From: Allobosea sp.
GTDB lineage: Bacteria; Pseudomonadota; Alphaproteobacteria; Rhizobiales; Beijerinckiaceae
Length of the DNA stretch: 7,619 nt
Direction: 5' to 3'
NCBI GenBank assembly: GCA_021732895.1
Contig: JAKFWE010000153.1
Location: forward strand, 1-7,619
Under the pieces are notes generated by a model. The model ran no database searches, was not told where the DNA came from, and was given only the letters and a program-made list of their open reading frames with translations. Positions 5,820 to 7,619 of this stretch are shown piece after piece (position 1 is the first letter of the stretch; each line of letters opens with the position of its first letter). The position numbers and the translations under genes were made by a program.

Positions 5820-7619
5820 GTGACCTCGCCCGCGCCGAACCCGAGCCGCGAGGCGATCCTCGATTTCATCGAATCGGAACGCGCCGCCGGCGAGGAGCCC
5901 GGACGGCGCGAGATTGCGCGCGCTTTCGGGCTCGATGCTGGCGGGAAAATCTGGCTGAAGCGCCTCCTCAAGGAGATCGCGGAGGAAAACGCGGTCGACG
6001 AGCCGGCGACGGCGCATCCGCGCGGCGCCCTGCCGCCGGTTCTGCTGTGCGAGATCAAGGGCAAGGACCGCGACGGCGATCTGGTGGCGCAGCCGCTGGA
6101 GTGGAAGGAGGAGGCCCGAGGCGCCCCTCCCCGCATCCTGATCGAGCGGCCGCGGGAGTTCCGGGCCAAACGCCATCAGGCCTCGGCCGCGCCGGGCGTC
6201 GGCGACCATGTCCTGCTGAAACTGACGCGGCTGAAGGGCATCGACGGATTCGCCTGGTCCGGTCGCGTGCTCAAGCTGATGGGCAAGGGCAAGGCTCAGG
6301 CGCTCGGCATCTTCCGCAGCATGCCCGACGGCTCGGGCCGACTCGTTCCGATCGACAAGAAGGCGCAGGGGCGCGAGGCCCTGATCCCGAAGGGCCATAC
6401 CGGCGACGCGCAGGATGGCGACCTGGTTTCCGTCTCGATGCGCAACGAGACGCGCTTCGGCCCGCCGGAAGCACATGTGCGCGAGCGGCTCGGCTCGATC
6501 AGGTCGGAGCGCGCCGTCAGCCTGATCGCCATCCACGCCCATGGCATTCCCAACGAATTCAAGCCGGCGACCATCGCGGAGGCCGAGGCGGTTCGCCCCG
6601 CCGGCGCGACCGGGCGCGAGGACTGGCGCGACTTAGCCCTGATCACGATCGATCCCGCCGACGCCAAGGACCATGACGACGCCGTCCATTCCGCGCCCGA
6701 CGACGACCCCGACAATCCGGGCGGCCATGTCGTCACCGTCGCGATCGCCGATGTGGCGGCCTATGTCCGGCCCGGCTCAGGTCTCGACCGCGAGGCGCTG
6801 GAGCGCGGGAACTCGGTCTATTTTCCCGACCGCGTCGTGCCGATGCTGCCGGAGCGCATCTCCAACGATCTCTGCTCGCTGCGCCAGGCTGAGGACCGGC
6901 CGGCGCTGGCAGTCAGGCTGGTGCTGAAGGCGGACGGCTCCAAGAAGAGCCACTCCTTCCACCGCATCCTAATGCGCTCGGCCGCCAAGCTCTCCTACCA
7001 GCAGGCTCAGGCCGCCATCGACGGCAAGACGGACGACGTCACGGGACCGATCCGCGACGCGATCCTGATGCCGCTCTGGGCCGCCTATGGCGTCGCCTCG
7101 CGCGCCCGCGACGCGCGCCAGCCGCTCGATCTCGACCTGCCGGAGCGCAAGCTCGTGCTGAAAGCCGACGGCGCGGTCGAGCGCGTGATCGTGCCGGAGC
7201 GGCTGGCGGCGCACCGGCTGATCGAGGAGTTCATGATCCTCGCCAACGTCGCCGCCGCCGAGACGCTGGAGAAGGCCGGCAGCGTGCTGATCTATCGCTG
7301 CCATGACGAGCCGTCGCTCGAGAAAATGCGGGCGCTCGGCGAGGTTCTGGCCTCGATCGGCATCAAGCTGCCGAAGGACGCCGCGCTGCGGCCCGTGCTG
7401 TTCAACCGCATCCTGGCGATGATCCGGGGCTCGGAGAACGAACTGCTGATGAACGAGGTCGTGCTGCGGACGCAGGCGCAGGCCGAGTATGTCGCCGAGA
7501 ACTATGGCCATTTCGGCCTGAACCTGCGCCGCTACGCGCATTTCACCTCGCCCATCCGGCGTTATGCCGACCTCGTCGTCCATCGCGCGCTGATTTCCGG
7601 CCTGAGGCTGGGCGACGAT
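5820..7619 (+). CDS. rnr: Ribonuclease R (3' end cut by window edge)
   Basis: This is a cytoplasmic, processive 3'-to-5' exoribonuclease of the RNase II/RNB family that degrades structured RNA, including mRNA fragments and rRNA. The window shows 600 residues from the GTG at 5820 with no stop; the C-terminal end of RNB and the S1 domain lie outside. In order: an N-terminal winged-helix region (about 8-60, REAILDFIES and GRREIARAFGL), OB/cold-shock-like domains (about 70-235), and the RNB catalytic domain from about 265. The metal-binding motif TIDPADAKDHDDAV (276-289) supplies Asp278, Asp284, Asp286 and Asp287, aligning with E. coli Asp272, 278, 280 and 281. Other family blocks are HRLIEEFMILAN (465-476), YRCHDEPS (492-499) and RRYAHFTSPIRRYADLVVHR (570-589). 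The start is uncertain: in-frame ATGs at 5796 and 5751 are also open back to a TGA at 5706. None has a clear ribosome site; 5820 gives the most family-like N-terminus. Confidence 0.93.
   Translation, partial: MTSPAPNPSREAILDFIESERAAGEEPGRREIARAFGLDAGGKIWLKRLLKEIAEENAVDEPATAHPRGALPPVLLCEIKGKDRDGDLVAQPLEWKEEARGAPPRILIERPREFRAKRHQASAAPGVGDHVLLKLTRLKGIDGFAWSGRVLKLMGKGKAQALGIFRSMPDGSGRLVPIDKKAQGREALIPKGHTGDAQDGDLVSVSMRNETRFGPPEAHVRERLGSIRSERAVSLIAIHAHGIPNEFKPATIAEAEAVRPAGATGREDWRDLALITIDPADAKDHDDAVHSAPDDDPDNPGGHVVTVAIADVAAYVRPGSGLDREALERGNSVYFPDRVVPMLPERISNDLCSLRQAEDRPALAVRLVLKADGSKKSHSFHRILMRSAAKLSYQQAQAAIDGKTDDVTGPIRDAILMPLWAAYGVASRARDARQPLDLDLPERKLVLKADGAVERVIVPERLAAHRLIEEFMILANVAAAETLEKAGSVLIYRCHDEPSLEKMRALGEVLASIGIKLPKDAALRPVLFNRILAMIRGSENELLMNEVVLRTQAQAEYVAENYGHFGLNLRRYAHFTSPIRRYADLVVHRALISGLRLGDD

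Noticed and set aside
5265..6542. Minus-strand open frame (425 codons) opposite rnr and the small-RNA region
   Set aside because: It runs across a terminator, a non-coding region and the rnr N-terminus, with a low-complexity, Arg/Ala-rich translation; it is a shadow of high GC.

Overview
The window is GC-rich and coding-dense, and its gene content fits an alphaproteobacterium. Bosea- or Methylobacterium-like Hyphomicrobiales are my best guess. The basis is the codon use, the UrtB form with a long N-terminal extension, the style of the intergenic repeats, and a sequence that matches the alphaproteobacterial 16S rRNA tail by complementarity. This is inference from the sequence only.

Left part (1-4185, minus strand): the first three genes of a urea ABC transporter operon, read right to left. 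They are urtA (periplasmic urea-binding protein), urtB and urtC (the two membrane permeases). urtC runs off the left edge, and urtB and urtC overlap by four bases (ATGA). The ATPase genes urtD and urtE would be expected just outside the window. The 258-bp urtA-urtB gap holds a 9-bp stem-loop just after urtA and two related REP-like palindromic units in inverted orientation. Upstream of urtA is a textbook sigma-54 promoter (TGGCAC-N5-TTGC at 4283-4269), which suggests nitrogen-limitation (NtrC-type) control. Several inverted repeats further upstream could be activator sites.

Middle (4528-5337, plus strand): a membrane di-iron hydroxylase of the sterol desaturase / fatty acid hydroxylase superfamily, divergent from urtA, with a probable terminator after it.

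Right part (5338-7619, plus strand): a 480-bp region without a conventional gene, then rnr (RNase R, 600 residues present, cut by the right edge before its S1 domain). The 480-bp region holds the most unusual signal in the window. A 17-base stretch complementary to the expected 3' end of alphaproteobacterial 16S rRNA acts as an extreme Shine-Dalgarno site, 7 bases ahead of a GTG that opens a 25-codon, tryptophan-rich reading frame. Hairpins and a 12-bp GNRA-capped terminator-like stem follow, all before rnr. It looks like a self-contained small mRNA or leader RNA. I do not recognise it with certainty and its function is unknown.
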